The notes under the pieces are model-generated. The model was given only the letters and a program-made list of their open reading frames with translations. It was not told the origin of the DNA and did not search any database. This document shows, one piece after another, positions 35,106 to 44,367 of a stretch of 64,000 bases of DNA. Location of the stretch: assembly GCF_011077955.1 (NCBI RefSeq), contig NZ_JAALBX010000019.1:1-64000 (forward strand), written 5' to 3'. The translations under genes and the position numbers were made by a program. Numbering within the stretch: the first letter of the stretch is position 1; the number at the start of each line of letters is the position of its first letter. The DNA is from Citrobacter freundii. GTDB taxonomy: Bacteria; Pseudomonadota; Gammaproteobacteria; Enterobacterales; Enterobacteriaceae.

Positions 35106-35220
35106 ACTTCTTTGTCTCTCATTGGTTCGCTTTGGTTTTGAGAGATTAGCCGGATTCTGAAGTGTAAAAAATGCAGCTACCAAATAAACATTTTTTACAG
35201 TGTTTAACTTATTGATAATA

Positions 35221-36078
35221 ATGGTAAAAATGATATCTCTTGCTAGGCTTCATGAAAAAAACAGACGTAAATTTGAAGAGCTCTCGAAGGCTATGGCAGG
35301 TTGCGAATGGAAGGAACACGCTCACGCATTGGATGAACAATGCCCAGCGATGCAGGAGGAGCTTGCAAGAATGAAATTGGTGTATTTTGATCCTGCAAGG
35401 ATGGGTACAGAAGTATCGTCGTATGTTGAGCTACCACAAGGAGTGTCCAGATACCATCAGGTCAACGGAGTTCTGCAAAGAAAGGATGAGTACAATGCAA
35501 TATATAATCCTATAAAAGAATGCTGGAGAGATTTGGAAAGTCGGATTTTTAGGGAGACAATGAGGCCATTTATCTTAGATAGTCCGATAGAAGATGTATT
35601 CATCTCACATTTGGTGTACGCCTCAATGTCGTATCAATGGGGAGTATCCATTATACAAGATGATGAACAAGTTGCGTTTGATGCACTACTTATGGCTTCT
35701 GAGCTATTAGATAAATGTCTCGGAATGGTTTGGGTTAAAATCGAAGATGATAAAATAAAGAAACTGTCTAAGACCAGGCGTAATGCAGGGGAAAAAGGAG
35801 GTGCTAAAAAAGCTGGTGTATATAAAATTATACAGGAGGAGCTTGTGAGGTTGATTTATAAAAAATCTCCTGAGGATGGTTGGAAAAACAAGAGCGCAGT
35901 GATTGAGGATGTCATCAATCCACTGTGGACTTTCATCGAAAAAAATAACTTTCAAGGTTCACATGTAAGCAGTGAAGAATCACTGCGCGAGATAATCTTA
36001 AGAAAATGGTCGGTAAAGGTTGATGATGTGAAACATGCCTTTAACGCTAATGTATCAAAAACTAAGATGATTAAATGA
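35221..36078 (+). CDS. YfjH-like island protein (285 aa)
   Basis: No ribosome site stands out, and ATG 35221, ATG 35230 and GTG 35200 are all possible. The product is soluble and charged; stretches such as DSPIEDVFISHLVYASMSYQ and KTRRNAGEKGGAKKAGVYKI are visible, the latter a basic patch suited to nucleic acid binding. Its position between intA and alpA corresponds to yfjH in CP4-57; I use that as positional evidence only. Function unknown. Confidence 0.6.
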   Translation: MVKMISLARLHEKNRRKFEELSKAMAGCEWKEHAHALDEQCPAMQEELARMKLVYFDPARMGTEVSSYVELPQGVSRYHQVNGVLQRKDEYNAIYNPIKECWRDLESRIFRETMRPFILDSPIEDVFISHLVYASMSYQWGVSIIQDDEQVAFDALLMASELLDKCLGMVWVKIEDDKIKKLSKTRRNAGEKGGAKKAGVYKIIQEELVRLIYKKSPEDGWKNKSAVIEDVINPLWTFIEKNNFQGSHVSSEESLREIILRKWSVKVDDVKHAFNANVSKTKMIK

Positions 36079-36138
36079 AATGAAAATCCGGATTACCGAC
36101 AAAGGTGTAAGCGCCAGTGCTGAGCGCTTACATCATTT

Positions 36139-37380
36139 TTAGCCAACAAGCCTTACACCTCTAATACCCTCGCTAATCATGCTTCCGTGGTCAGCTGCCA
36201 TCACGAAGTCAGCCCACCACTGCATCATAGGTCGTCGCTGCTCAAGATAATCACTGCGGTTATACGCACGACGAACCTCATTTTTATCCACGTGGGCCAA
36301 TGCCGCCTCAATAACGTCAGGTGGAAAACCCTGTTCGTTAAGGGCCGTACTGGCGATAGAACGCAAACCGTGTGAAACGAGCACACCTCCAAAACCTGCA
36401 CGTTTTAGCGACGCGTTAACGGTCTGGCTATTCATTGACTGGTTGGGTTTGATACGGCTTGGGAAGATAAATTCGCGGTTGCCGCTCAACGGCTTCATCA
36501 TCACTAAAACAGCCATCGCTTCGTCTGACAATGGAACAGTATGGTCGCGGTTCATTTTCATGCGTGCTGCAGGAATCTTCCACTCTCGCGCTTCTATGTC
36601 TACCTCTTCCCAGCGAGATTCAGCCGCTTCGGCAGGGCGGGTAATAGTAAGAAGTTGCCACATGAACAGGCAGCGTGTGGAAAGGCTAATGCTGGCGGTT
36701 CGCATTGTCTGCATCAGTTGAGGTAGCTGATCCGGTCGAATGCTGGGCATGTTCTTTTTCTGAGGCTTCTCGAAAGCTTTACCGATATTAACGCTGGGAA
36801 CTGCATCAATTAGGCCTGTGTTCTGGGCATATATCATAACTTCATTGATGCGCTGGCAAAGGCGACGAACGGTTTCCAGTGCTCCTCTGGCCTGAACCGG
36901 TTGGACGGCCAGAACCAGTGTATGAGCTTTAATATCTGTAACGCTAACATCGCCAATCGCAGGAAAGATATCTCTTTCAAGAGAGCGCCAGATATCTTCC
37001 GCATAGTCCTCTGTCACACTGGCTTTCTTCACATTCCACCAACGTTCAGCTACGAGCTGGAAAGTATTGGTTTTGGCTTTCAGCGAACTGCGAAGTTGTT
37101 CTTGCTGATGTTCCTGTGGATCGATTTGTTTCGCCAAGAGAGAGCGTGACTCTGCCCGGTAATTTCTGGCATCGGCAAGGGTAACTGATGGGTAGGGGCC
37201 TATGCTTTTCTTTGCACGTTTCTTGGTAACAGGGCGAATGTAGCGAAACTGCCAGATCTTGCTGCCGCTGGATTTGATGAGTAGCTCAAGGCCATCACCA
37301 TCATAGAGAACGTAGTCCGCTTCCCTGGGTTTAGCAGATTCGATTTCTTTAACGGATAGAGGTTTGGTTTGTCTTGCCAT
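36139..37380 (-). CDS. intA: CP4-57-type integrase (413 aa)
   Basis: The length equals that of E. coli IntA. The N-terminal DUF4102-type arm domain begins MARQTKPLSVKEIESAKPRE. The catalytic domain has TITRPAEAAE (Arg), SHGLRSIASTALNEQGF and EAALAHVDKNEVRRAYNRSD with the Tyr. It lies 205 bases from the ssrA 3' end, its known target in the CP4-57/P4-like group. AlpA is the likely activator. This is the intact copy; the one at 4602 is broken. Confidence 0.95.
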   Translation of the reverse strand: MARQTKPLSVKEIESAKPREADYVLYDGDGLELLIKSSGSKIWQFRYIRPVTKKRAKKSIGPYPSVTLADARNYRAESRSLLAKQIDPQEHQQEQLRSSLKAKTNTFQLVAERWWNVKKASVTEDYAEDIWRSLERDIFPAIGDVSVTDIKAHTLVLAVQPVQARGALETVRRLCQRINEVMIYAQNTGLIDAVPSVNIGKAFEKPQKKNMPSIRPDQLPQLMQTMRTASISLSTRCLFMWQLLTITRPAEAAESRWEEVDIEAREWKIPAARMKMNRDHTVPLSDEAMAVLVMMKPLSGNREFIFPSRIKPNQSMNSQTVNASLKRAGFGGVLVSHGLRSIASTALNEQGFPPDVIEAALAHVDKNEVRRAYNRSDYLEQRRPMMQWWADFVMAADHGSMISEGIRGVRLVG

Positions 37381-37398
37381 TGCCGGGTTTCCATAGTT

Positions 37399-37454
37399 TT
37401 AGGCACCTCAAAAACAATAAAGCTTTATGAGGTGCCTAACAAGGTGCCTAAAAG
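37399..37454. repeat. GGTGCCTAA repeats upstream of intA (copy 1)
   Basis: TTAGGCACCTCA, then TGAGGTGCCTAA, then AGGTGCCTAAAA. It lies between the integrase start and the attachment core. It probably acts as arm-type binding sites and may overlap the intA promoter, which gives autoregulation. Confidence 0.65.
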
Positions 37455-37505
37455 GTTCGGATTTAATTAGTTGGCATCAGACATCGCGGGACAAATTGAG
37501 GACAC

Positions 37506-37538
37506 AAAAAAGCCCGCAAGGCTTGCGCCGTGCGGGCT
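37506..37538 (-). terminator. ssrA terminator
   Basis: AGCCCGCACGGCGCAAGCCT pairs back on GCGGGCT and ends in a T run on the minus strand, 47 bases past the tmRNA CCA end. Confidence 0.85.
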
Positions 37539-37584
37539 CTTAGGACTTCATCGGATGACTCTGGTAATCACCGATGGAGTATTT

Positions 37585-37620
37585 TGGTGGAGCTGGCGGG
37601 AGTTGAACCCGCGTCCGAAA
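37585..37620 (-). repeat. Attachment core in the ssrA 3' end
   Basis: The last 36 bases of tmRNA, which form the T arm and acceptor strand (GGTTCAACTCCCGCCAGCTC then CACCA). Related copies at 6047-6081 and 14268-14290 mark the other ends of the tandem elements. Confidence 0.85.
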
Positions 37621-37947
37621 TTCCTACATCCTCGGTACTACATGCTTAGTTTGTCTTTACATTCGCCGGGCAGCTGCGAACAAACACGCCACTACCAGAC
37701 TATCCTGATTAGTTTTAACGCTTCAACCCCAGGCAAGGCATCCACGCGATCTCTTTTGGGTTTGACCTCTCTTGATCCCCGTCCTAAGAGCGGAGGCTAG
37801 GGAGAGAGGGCTCTCAGCAGGTTATTAAGCTGCTAAAGCGTAGTTTTCGTCGTTTGCGACTATTTTTTTGCGGCTTTTTACGAGGCAAACCGCCCCTCGG
37901 CATGCACCTTGGGTTTCGCGAATCCCGTCGAATCCAGAATCAGCCCC
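37585..37947 (-). ncRNA. ssrA: tmRNA (363 nt)
   Basis: The RNA starts GGGGCTGATTCTGGATTCGA and ends CAGCTCCACCA, the two halves of the tRNA-Ala-like acceptor. The resume codon and tag lie at 37825-37857 and encode ANDENYALAA-stop, to which the charged Ala is added. It frees stalled ribosomes with SmpB and marks the nascent chains for ClpXP and other proteases. The pseudoknot region with GCCTCCGCTCTTAGGACGGG is present. The length equals E. coli ssrA. A TATACT -10 box lies at 37963-37968. Confidence 0.97.
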
Positions 37948-38477
37948 AAAAGTGTTGTAAACAGTATAACACCTTTGCAGGGCGCCATGCCAGTCCATAT
38001 CGCTTCGACGTAAAAAGGGGATTTTGCAAAGTCGCACGCTCTTACCGGCAGGTTGATTTTTACCCAAACAAAGGCGGCTTTCATTATTGATTCAAATGGA
38101 ATGGGGAATGATTTTACGCCTGTGAAGTAATCACCGCGTCAGGAAGAGTGTTGGGATGGTTGCATGGCTTTAGCAAATAACAACTTAGATGCGTAGGTTT
38201 ATCGCCAATAGCGTGACGGGCAGATCATGCATTGGGCTCGCGTGTTTGACTGCAGGACACATATTCCGTATCAATCATTTTAAGGATGAAAACTCTACCA
38301 GGATCGTGCGTTTTTATGTCCCTGCGGGGGTAATCAAATTATCCATATCATTAAAGAGGAACGCTATCTCTGTTTGATAAATGCGCAGGGTTCACAAGGT
38401 GCGCTTATCTTAAAGCTTCTGAAGGGCACAGAGATTAGGCGGTGGAGTGAACTTTGGGCGTGCCGGGGAGGGGCATA
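37948..38477. other. Enlarged smpB-ssrA intergenic region
   Basis: The first 30 bases hold the ssrA promoter. The rest, to the smpB terminator, has no gene I can support. A plus-strand frame near 38310-38477 (CPCGGNQIIHIIKEERYLCL, then LINAQGSQGALILKLL) looks protein-like but has no start. The gap is longer than I recall for E. coli, so it may hold debris from past events. Confidence 0.45.
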
Positions 38478-38507
38478 AAAAAAGCCCCACCATCAGGCAG
38501 GGCTTGC
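38478..38507 (-). terminator. smpB terminator
   Basis: AAGCCCTGCC-TGAT-GGTGGGGCTT with a T run on the minus strand, right after the smpB stop. Confidence 0.8.
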
Positions 38508-38517
38508 TATCAGGCGC

Positions 38518-39000
38518 TTAACGGCCTGCGTTTTTCATAATACGTGCTTTATCAAGCTGCCATTCACGCTCTTTCAAATCAAAGCGTTTATCGTGCTGTT
38601 TTTTACCCTGGGCGACGCCGATTTTGACTTTGCACCAGGCATTTTTCCAGTACAGCGACAGGGCGATCACGGTATAGCCTTCGCGGTTTACGCGGCCATA
38701 AAGCGAATCGAGTTCGCGCTGATTTAACAGTAGTTTACGGGTACGCGTCGGATCGCAAACCACATGGCTTGATGCAACGTTAAGTGGTGTAAAGTTGGCA
38801 CCGAACAGATAGGCTTCGCCATCTTTTAAGATGACATAGCTGTCGCCAATGTTCGCTTTACCGGCGCGTAAGGATTTGACTTCCCAGCCCTGAAGGGCGA
38901 GGCCTGCTTCAAATTCTTCTTCGATAAAGTATTCGTGGCGGGCGCGTTTGTTAAGCGCGATGGTGGCTGAACCGGGTTTGTGTGCTTTTTTCTTCGTCAT
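38518..39000 (-). CDS. smpB: SsrA-binding protein SmpB (160 aa)
   Basis: ATG 39000 gives the standard [20 protein letters not shown]; upstream in-frame codons are not conserved. [40 protein letters not shown] and [20 protein letters not shown] are typical, the last forming the C-terminal tail that enters the mRNA channel. It binds tmRNA, helps its charging and carries it into stalled ribosomes. It is transcribed toward ssrA. Confidence 0.97.
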   Translation of the reverse strand: MTKKKAHKPGSATIALNKRARHEYFIEEEFEAGLALQGWEVKSLRAGKANIGDSYVILKDGEAYLFGANFTPLNVASSHVVCDPTRTRKLLLNQRELDSLYGRVNREGYTVIALSLYWKNAWCKVKIGVAQGKKQHDKRFDLKEREWQLDKARIMKNAGR

Positions 39001-39151
39001 AATGGCACTCAGTATACGTAATCCGACCGTAAAATACACCCCATCCAGAGGGGCGGAAAGCCGTTATAATAGCACGTCTTAGGCCGGAGAGTTTTTGTTT
39101 CACCCCGGATAAATGCTATTCTTGGCTGGTTGCAGAACGACAGGAAATGTT

Positions 39152-39589
39152 ATGCCTCAGATTAGCCGCACTGCCCTGGTGCCCTACAGCGCCGAGCAGA
39201 TGTACCAATTAGTGAATGATGTGAAATCTTACCCGGAGTTTTTGCCAGGCTGCGTGGGTAGCCGGGTGCTTGAGTTCTCCGGTACGCAAATGACGGCCGC
39301 GGTAGAAGTTTCAAAAGCCGGCATCAGCAAAACGTTCACCACGCGTAATACCCTGATAAGCAATCAGAGCATATTGATGCATCTGGTCGATGGGCCATTC
39401 AAGCGGTTGATGGGCGGCTGGAAATTCACGCCCCTGACACCTGAAGCTTGCCGTATCGAGTTCCAGCTTGATTTTGAATTCACCAGCAAGCTTATTGAAC
39501 TCGCTTTTGGTCGGGTATTTAAAGAGCTGGCAGGCAGCATGGTTCAGGCGTTCACCGCCCGTGCTAAAGAGGTTTACAGTGCCAGCTAA
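39152..39589 (+). CDS. ratA: RatA, START-like ribosome association toxin (145 aa)
   Basis: [20 protein letters not shown] is the conserved start (ATG 39152); ATG 39113 would add an unlikely leader. The START/polyketide-cyclase-like fold is shown by [18 protein letters not shown] and [20 protein letters not shown]. RatA is reported to bind 50S and block subunit joining in E. coli; it is related to the coenzyme Q-binding Coq10 family, so that role is also discussed. It overlaps the start of ratB by 11 bases. Confidence 0.93.
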   Translation: MPQISRTALVPYSAEQMYQLVNDVKSYPEFLPGCVGSRVLEFSGTQMTAAVEVSKAGISKTFTTRNTLISNQSILMHLVDGPFKRLMGGWKFTPLTPEACRIEFQLDFEFTSKLIELAFGRVFKELAGSMVQAFTARAKEVYSAS

Positions 39590-39875
39590 GATTGTGGTGG
39601 AAGTGGCTTACGCGTTGCCGGAAAAACAGTATCTGCAGCGCGTAACGCTTGATGAGGGCGCAACGGTCGAACAGGCTATTGTCGCCTCGGGGCTGCTTAC
39701 GCTGCGCACCGATATCTCGCTTGATAAGAATAAAGTGGGCATTTACAGCCGTCCGGTTAAGCTCACCGATGTGCTGTCTGACGGCGATCGTGTAGAGATC
39801 TACCGGCCGTTAATCGCCGATCCCAAGGCATTGCGCCGTCAGCGCGCGGAAAAATCGGCGACAAATAAAAAGTAA
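39579..39875 (+). CDS. ratB: RnfH-family protein RatB (98 aa)
   Basis: GTG 39579 with AGAGG before it gives the family start (V/M)[18 protein letters not shown]; no ATG fits. It is a ubiquitin-like fold protein ([40 protein letters not shown]). It is usually paired with ratA, although RatB is not shown to be the antitoxin. The gene end is part of a shared terminator. Confidence 0.92.
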   Translation: MPAKIVVEVAYALPEKQYLQRVTLDEGATVEQAIVASGLLTLRTDISLDKNKVGIYSRPVKLTDVLSDGDRVEIYRPLIADPKALRRQRAEKSATNKK

Positions 39876-39890
39876 CGCCGTTACTTTTTT
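39867..39890. terminator. Bidirectional terminator at the ratB/clbS-like gene ends
   Basis: AAAAAGTAA-CGCCG-TTACTTTTTT overlaps the stop codons of both convergent genes and has A and T runs on its two sides. Confidence 0.8.
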
Positions 39891-40384
39891 AATACTGCAC
39901 TTAAGCGCGTGGCGGCATTTTTACAAGGAGACGCCGTATTGAACTGGATCATTCGTCCACGCGTCCAGGTTTTATACCAGGGTACGCCATAGAGTTCGTC
40001 ATTGCTGTAGCGCTCAACTAATTCAATGACTTGTTGATGGGTATGCGTCTGTTTTTCGAGTAAAACCGGCCAGGAAGTAATAGCGGCATAATCGGCATAA
40101 TATTTTTGCGCCAGTTTGCCCAATTCATTCCATTTATATCCCGCAGCCGGAAAGTCAATCTTCTCGCCATTGCGCTCCTGTTGGTGCCAGTACATCACCT
40201 GTTCACCCCAACCGATAAGATAACTCACCAGATTTGCCGCACTCATTTGTGTGCCCTGAACGTGCCCCTTTAACTGCGGGATAAATGCCTGGTCGGCTGG
40301 AATGCGCAGGAGCTTTTTCACCAGCGCATCCTGGCTTTTTTTCATGGCTACCAGAAGTTGGTCTTTATCAACTGGTACAGACAT
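39881..40384 (-). CDS. ClbS/DfsB-family four-helix bundle protein (167 aa)
   Basis: SVPVDKDQLLVAMKKSQDAL, GTQMSAANLVSYLIGWGEQV and DFPAAGYKWNELGKLAQKYY are typical of this DinB-like family, whose best known member, ClbS, destroys the genotoxin colibactin in its producers. No toxin cluster is near, so the local substrate is unknown; self-protection or detoxification is possible. It is 36 bases from bamE's stop, in the same direction, but the bamE terminator separates them. Confidence 0.85.
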   Translation of the reverse strand: MSVPVDKDQLLVAMKKSQDALVKKLLRIPADQAFIPQLKGHVQGTQMSAANLVSYLIGWGEQVMYWHQQERNGEKIDFPAAGYKWNELGKLAQKYYADYAAITSWPVLLEKQTHTHQQVIELVERYSNDELYGVPWYKTWTRGRMIQFNTASPCKNAATRLSAVLKK

Positions 40385-40397
40385 GATTTTCTCCCAT

Positions 40398-40425
40398 AAA
40401 AAAAGCGCCCTCAGGCGCCTTTTAT
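40398..40425 (-). terminator. bamE terminator
   Basis: GGCGCC-TGAG-GGCGCT followed by a T run on the minus strand, just after the bamE stop. Confidence 0.8.
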
Positions 40426-40426
40426 T

Positions 40427-40771
40427 TTAACCGTTGTTTGTTAACGCGGGTTTGTTATCAATGTTGGTCAGCACGCCGCTGCTGTTAAACGTCAGCGTCA
40501 GCGTTTGTTGGGTAACATTCTCATGCCCCGGTTGCTGGCGGAAAACATAGAACCAGGTATTGGTGCCGAATGGATCGCTCATCATCGGGGTACCAAGTGC
40601 ATACGCCACCTGCTGTTGTGTCATTCCGACGCGGATTTTTGATACGTCGTTCGTGGTCAGGTAGTTGCCCTGGTTGATGTCCGGGCGATACACCACTCGC
40701 TCCAGAGTGGAACAACCAGCGGTCAGCATCAAAAGGGCCGCCGCGGCAGCAGTCAGCGTTTTACAGCGCAT
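40427..40771 (-). CDS. bamE: Outer-membrane assembly lipoprotein BamE (114 aa)
   Basis: The start [20 protein letters not shown] has the lipobox LTAGC (Cys20); a start two codons upstream is possible. [40 protein letters not shown] and [20 protein letters not shown] are the BamE core. It helps join BamD to BamA in the machine that inserts beta-barrel proteins, such as the Ag43 barrel at 16.7 kb. It is monocistronic. Confidence 0.96.
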   Translation of the reverse strand: MRCKTLTAAAAALLMLTAGCSTLERVVYRPDINQGNYLTTNDVSKIRVGMTQQQVAYALGTPMMSDPFGTNTWFYVFRQQPGHENVTQQTLTLTFNSSGVLTNIDNKPALTNNG

Positions 40772-40989
40772 AGTCATGTGATTCCTTTTCGGGCCCGAGC
40801 AGTCAGTGGCTCATGGATAATGTGCCGATAATAATAAACCTTCAGCCAGTTTAAAACCTTAGGCGCTTCAGTATGACCGTGAGAGTGGAAAAAAGTTGGA
40901 GAAAAGTCGTTATAAAGGAATTTTACTGCAGAGGTTGGTGGCAATTTAACCAGTGGCGCGCTTAAACCTGCACGCCACCGGGAATTTAA

Positions 40990-42651
40990 TCAGGCCGCTA
41001 ACAGCTCGCGGGCATTAGCAAGCGTGTTACGGGTGACTTCACTGCCGCCCAGTAAACGCGCCAGCTCCTGGAGACGAGCCCGCTTATCCAAAGGTTGCAT
41101 GTGCGTTTCGGTCATCGCACCGTCGGTTTCTTTGCTTACAAAGAAGTGATGGTGACCACAGCCCGCCACCTGCGGAAGGTGCGTTACGCACATGACCTGG
41201 GTTGATTCGCCAAGTTGACGCAGCATTTTGCCGACGATCGCCGCTGTAGGGCCACTAATTCCTACATCCACTTCATCGAAAATCAGCGCCGGGGTTTCCA
41301 TTTTACGCGCCGTAATGACCTGAATCGCAAGGGCAATACGCGACAACTCGCCGCCAGACGCTACTTTTGCCAGCGCCTGTAACGGCTGCCCGGGGTTAGT
41401 CGTCACGCGAAAATCAATGCGGTCAGCGCCATCGGCGGTGAGGTGGTTCTCTTCAAATACGACGTCAATGCTCAGTTGCCCGTGCGGCATTGAAAGTAAA
41501 TGCATACTTTCAGTAATCAGGCGGCTCAGTTCGTCGGCATACTGGCGACGGGTCTCATGTAAGCGTCGAGCCGTTTCCATCGCTTGCTGATGATGTTCGG
41601 CGACGGCTTGCGTCAGGGCTTCCTGTGAGTCGGCCTGCCCATCCAGCAGCGCTTGCTCTTCGAGCAGGCTTTGGTGAAATGCGGGCAATGCTTCCGGAGA
41701 AATGCGGTGTTTTCGCGCCAAATTGATTTGGCGGGAAAGTCGCTGCTCCAGTTCATACAAGCGGTTCGGATCCATATCCAGACGGTCGCAATAATGGCGC
41801 AGTTCATCACCCGCTTCCGTTAACTGAATCGCCGCTTCTTCCAGCATATCCAGTACACCAGAGAGTTTTTCATCCATACCGGCGAGTTCGGCAAGGATCT
41901 GACGAGCGGAATAAAGCTGGCTTTGAATATTGGCGTCTTCGCCATCGACAATCAGTTGCAACGCTTGCTGCCCGGAAGAGAGCAACTGCCCGCTATTGGC
42001 CAAACGTTTGTATTCGGCATCAATTTGCTCGTATTCGCTAGGCTGCGGAGCAAATTCATTGAGCTCTTTTAATTGATACTGCAGCAATTCGGCGCGCGCG
42101 GTACGCTCCTGACTTTGCTGCTGGTGCGCTGCGAGATCGCGACAGCTTTGATGCCATTGGCGGTAGTGCTGAGTCATTTGTTGAGTAAGCGCATACTCAC
42201 CTGCATAGCCATCAAGCAAGGTGCGCTGATGTTCAGGCTTAAGCAGCAACTGATGGGCATGCTGACCGTGAATTTGAATCAGCACCTGTCCCAGCTCGCG
42301 TAGCTGCGATAACGGTACGGCAGTACCGTTAATGAAGCCGCGGGAACGGCCATCGCTGCTAATGACGCGGCGAAGCAGGCACTCACTTCCATCTTCCAAC
42401 TGATTTTCTTCAAGCCAACGTTGGGCGGCAGGCGTATCTTTAAGCGAAAAACGCGCGCAGAGGTCAGCGCGGCTGGCGCCAGCGCGCACCATATCGGCTT
42501 CTGCGCGCCCGCCAAGACATAATCCCAGCGCGTCTATTGCGATAGATTTACCCGCGCCCGTCTCGCCAGTGATGGCGGTCATCCCGTTTTGAAAGTCGAT
42601 TTCAAGCTCACGAACAATAGCGAAGTTGCTGATGGTCAGTTGTGCCAGCAT
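40990..42651 (-). CDS. recN: DNA repair protein RecN (553 aa)
   Basis: An SMC-like ATPase: [40 protein letters not shown] (Walker A), a long coiled coil at about 150-360, and [20 protein letters not shown] (Walker B/D-loop). [20 protein letters not shown] is the signature motif. It holds broken ends together and supports RecA strand invasion. Its expression is under LexA. The C-terminus ends in LAA-like residues (ARELLAA), which fits its known ClpXP turnover. Confidence 0.97.
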   Translation of the reverse strand: MLAQLTISNFAIVRELEIDFQNGMTAITGETGAGKSIAIDALGLCLGGRAEADMVRAGASRADLCARFSLKDTPAAQRWLEENQLEDGSECLLRRVISSDGRSRGFINGTAVPLSQLRELGQVLIQIHGQHAHQLLLKPEHQRTLLDGYAGEYALTQQMTQHYRQWHQSCRDLAAHQQQSQERTARAELLQYQLKELNEFAPQPSEYEQIDAEYKRLANSGQLLSSGQQALQLIVDGEDANIQSQLYSARQILAELAGMDEKLSGVLDMLEEAAIQLTEAGDELRHYCDRLDMDPNRLYELEQRLSRQINLARKHRISPEALPAFHQSLLEEQALLDGQADSQEALTQAVAEHHQQAMETARRLHETRRQYADELSRLITESMHLLSMPHGQLSIDVVFEENHLTADGADRIDFRVTTNPGQPLQALAKVASGGELSRIALAIQVITARKMETPALIFDEVDVGISGPTAAIVGKMLRQLGESTQVMCVTHLPQVAGCGHHHFFVSKETDGAMTETHMQPLDKRARLQELARLLGGSEVTRNTLANARELLAA

Positions 42652-42661
42652 AGCCGCTTTC

Positions 42662-42717
42662 CTGTATATAAGAACATTGCTGTTTATGCATACAGTATAT
42701 ACTGGTTTCTTATACAG
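42662..42717 (-). promoter_or_regulatory. LexA boxes of recN
   Basis: CTGTTTATGCATACAG (42680-42695) is a perfect CTGT-N8-ACAG palindrome. CTGGTTTCTTATACAG (42702-42717) has one mismatch, and CTGTATATAAGAACAT (42662-42677) is a weaker third box. This triple arrangement gives tight SOS control. Confidence 0.88.
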
Positions 42718-42736
42718 TAAAGTGGTTGGTACGGTT

Positions 42737-43615
42737 TCAGAATAATTTTTTTGACCAACCCAGTTTGGAGCTCAACGTGTTGAAATAACTGTAATCTTTT
42801 GGGTGAATAAGGTTGAGGTGATAATCGCAGCGGCGAATAAAAACATCTTCACCTTCCTGAATGGGCAACGCTATCTGGCTGTCGCAGCTGATCTCCAGAT
42901 CGCTACTCATCTGAGAGAAACGCAGACGAATTGTGCTGCTACTGTTGATGACCAGTGGGCGGGCGGAAAGGGTATGCGGGAACATAGGCACTAACGTAAT
43001 CGCATCCAGCGACGGCGTTAAAATGGGGCCGCCTGCGGAAAGAGAGTACGCGGTGGAGCCCGTCGGCGTGGAAATAATCAGTCCGTCAGAGCGCTGCGAG
43101 AACGCGAATTTTTCATCAATATAGACTTCAAATTCAATCATATGTGCCACTTTGCCCGGGTGGAGCACCACTTCATTAATTGCAGTGCTAATACGCTTTT
43201 GGCAATCCTGCTGGCAGACCTGCGTTTCCAGCAAAAAGCGTTTCTCAGCGATGTAGTGGCCTTCAAGCACATCAGCCAACTGCTGTTGGGCGTTATCGGG
43301 GTCGAGATCGGTAAGGAAGCCCAGATTACCGCGGTTGATGCCGATGACTTTGATGTCATAGCGCGCCAGAACGCGCGCGGCGCCGAGCATATTACCGTCA
43401 CCGCCGACCACCACGGCTAAATCCGCCAACTGCCCTATTTCTGCCAGAGTGCCGGTTTTGACGCCTTTAAGCTTGAGCTCAAGCGCAATTTGTTGCTCAA
43501 TAATGACTTCATAGCCCTTTTCACTAAGCCATCGCCAGAGCATTTCATGCGTGGTGAGCGCGGTTGGGTGGCGGGGATGCCCAACAATACCAATGCATTT
43601 GAAATGTTTATTCAT
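42737..43615 (-). CDS. nadK: NAD kinase (292 aa)
   Basis: [20 protein letters not shown] contains the GGDG motif; [15 protein letters not shown] and [20 protein letters not shown] complete the ATP-NAD kinase core. It makes NADP from NAD and ATP in the cytoplasm. It is divergent from grpE with 120 bases between. The length equals that of E. coli NadK. Confidence 0.97.
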   Translation of the reverse strand: MNKHFKCIGIVGHPRHPTALTTHEMLWRWLSEKGYEVIIEQQIALELKLKGVKTGTLAEIGQLADLAVVVGGDGNMLGAARVLARYDIKVIGINRGNLGFLTDLDPDNAQQQLADVLEGHYIAEKRFLLETQVCQQDCQKRISTAINEVVLHPGKVAHMIEFEVYIDEKFAFSQRSDGLIISTPTGSTAYSLSAGGPILTPSLDAITLVPMFPHTLSARPLVINSSSTIRLRFSQMSSDLEISCDSQIALPIQEGEDVFIRRCDYHLNLIHPKDYSYFNTLSSKLGWSKKLF

Positions 43616-43661
43616 TTTCTGGTGATCCTTTGTGATTAAGCCAGCGACAATCTGCCCGGTT

Positions 43662-43690
43662 CCCTTGAAACCCGTAAACTGATCCCCATA
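43662..43690 (+). promoter_or_regulatory. Sigma-32 heat-shock promoter of grpE
   Basis: CCCTTGAAA (-35) and CCCCATAAT-like (-10, from 43684) are 13 bases apart and match the RpoH consensus. It stands 45 bases before the grpE start. Confidence 0.85.
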
Positions 43691-43735
43691 ATAAGCGAAC
43701 CAGCGAGATGAATGCTAAGAAACGCGGAGAATTTC

Positions 43736-44332
43736 ATGAGTAGTAAAGAACAGAAAACGCCTGACGGGCAAGCCCCGGATGAGGTCATCATGGAACAGCA
43801 CGAGACGGCAGAAGGCGAAGTAGAAGCTGCGGATACGGCTGAACAGGTGGATCCGCGCGATGAACAGATTGCTAACCTGCAGGCTCAGTTAGCGGAAGTT
43901 CAACAGCGCGAGCGTGACACGGTGTTACGTTCTAAAGCCGAAATCGACAATATGCGTCGTCGCACCGAGCAGGATGTGGAAAAAGCGCATAAGTTCGCGC
44001 TTGAGAAGTTCGTGAATGAACTGCTGCCGGTTATCGATAGCCTCGATCGTGCCCTGGAAGTGGCGGACAGAGCCAATCCGGATATGAGCGCGATGGTTGA
44101 AGGCATCGAATTGACCCTGAAATCGATGCTCGATGTGGTGCGTAAATTCGGTGTTGAAGTAATCACCGATACTAACGTTCCTCTTGATCCTAACGTACAT
44201 CAGGCTATCGCGATGGTGGAGTCTGAAGAGGTTACGCCGGGCAACGTGCTGATGGTGATGCAAAAGGGTTATACCCTGAACGGCCGCACGATCCGCGCCG
44301 CGATGGTGACCGTGGCGAAGGCCAAAGCATAA
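43736..44332 (+). CDS. grpE: GrpE nucleotide exchange factor (198 aa)
   Basis: [20 protein letters not shown] is the standard start (ATG 43736); ATG 43712 is in frame but not conserved. An acidic N-terminus and long helix ([19 protein letters not shown]) give the dimer stalk. [20 protein letters not shown] and [20 protein letters not shown] form the beta-wing. It releases ADP from DnaK and acts as a thermosensor. Confidence 0.97.
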   Translation: MSSKEQKTPDGQAPDEVIMEQHETAEGEVEAADTAEQVDPRDEQIANLQAQLAEVQQRERDTVLRSKAEIDNMRRRTEQDVEKAHKFALEKFVNELLPVIDSLDRALEVADRANPDMSAMVEGIELTLKSMLDVVRKFGVEVITDTNVPLDPNVHQAIAMVESEEVTPGNVLMVMQKGYTLNGRTIRAAMVTVAKAKA

Positions 44333-44337
44333 TCCTC

Positions 44338-44367
44338 AAAAAACCCGCCGATTGGCGGGTTTTTTTA
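44338..44367. terminator. Terminator between grpE and corB
   Basis: AAACCCGCC-GATT-GGCGGGTTTTTTT, usable in both directions between convergent genes. Confidence 0.85.

Noticed and set aside
38310..38477. A gene for a CPCG-containing protein between ssrA and smpB
   Set aside because: The frame is protein-like but stops lie upstream and no start codon fits. It is listed as a possible remnant only.
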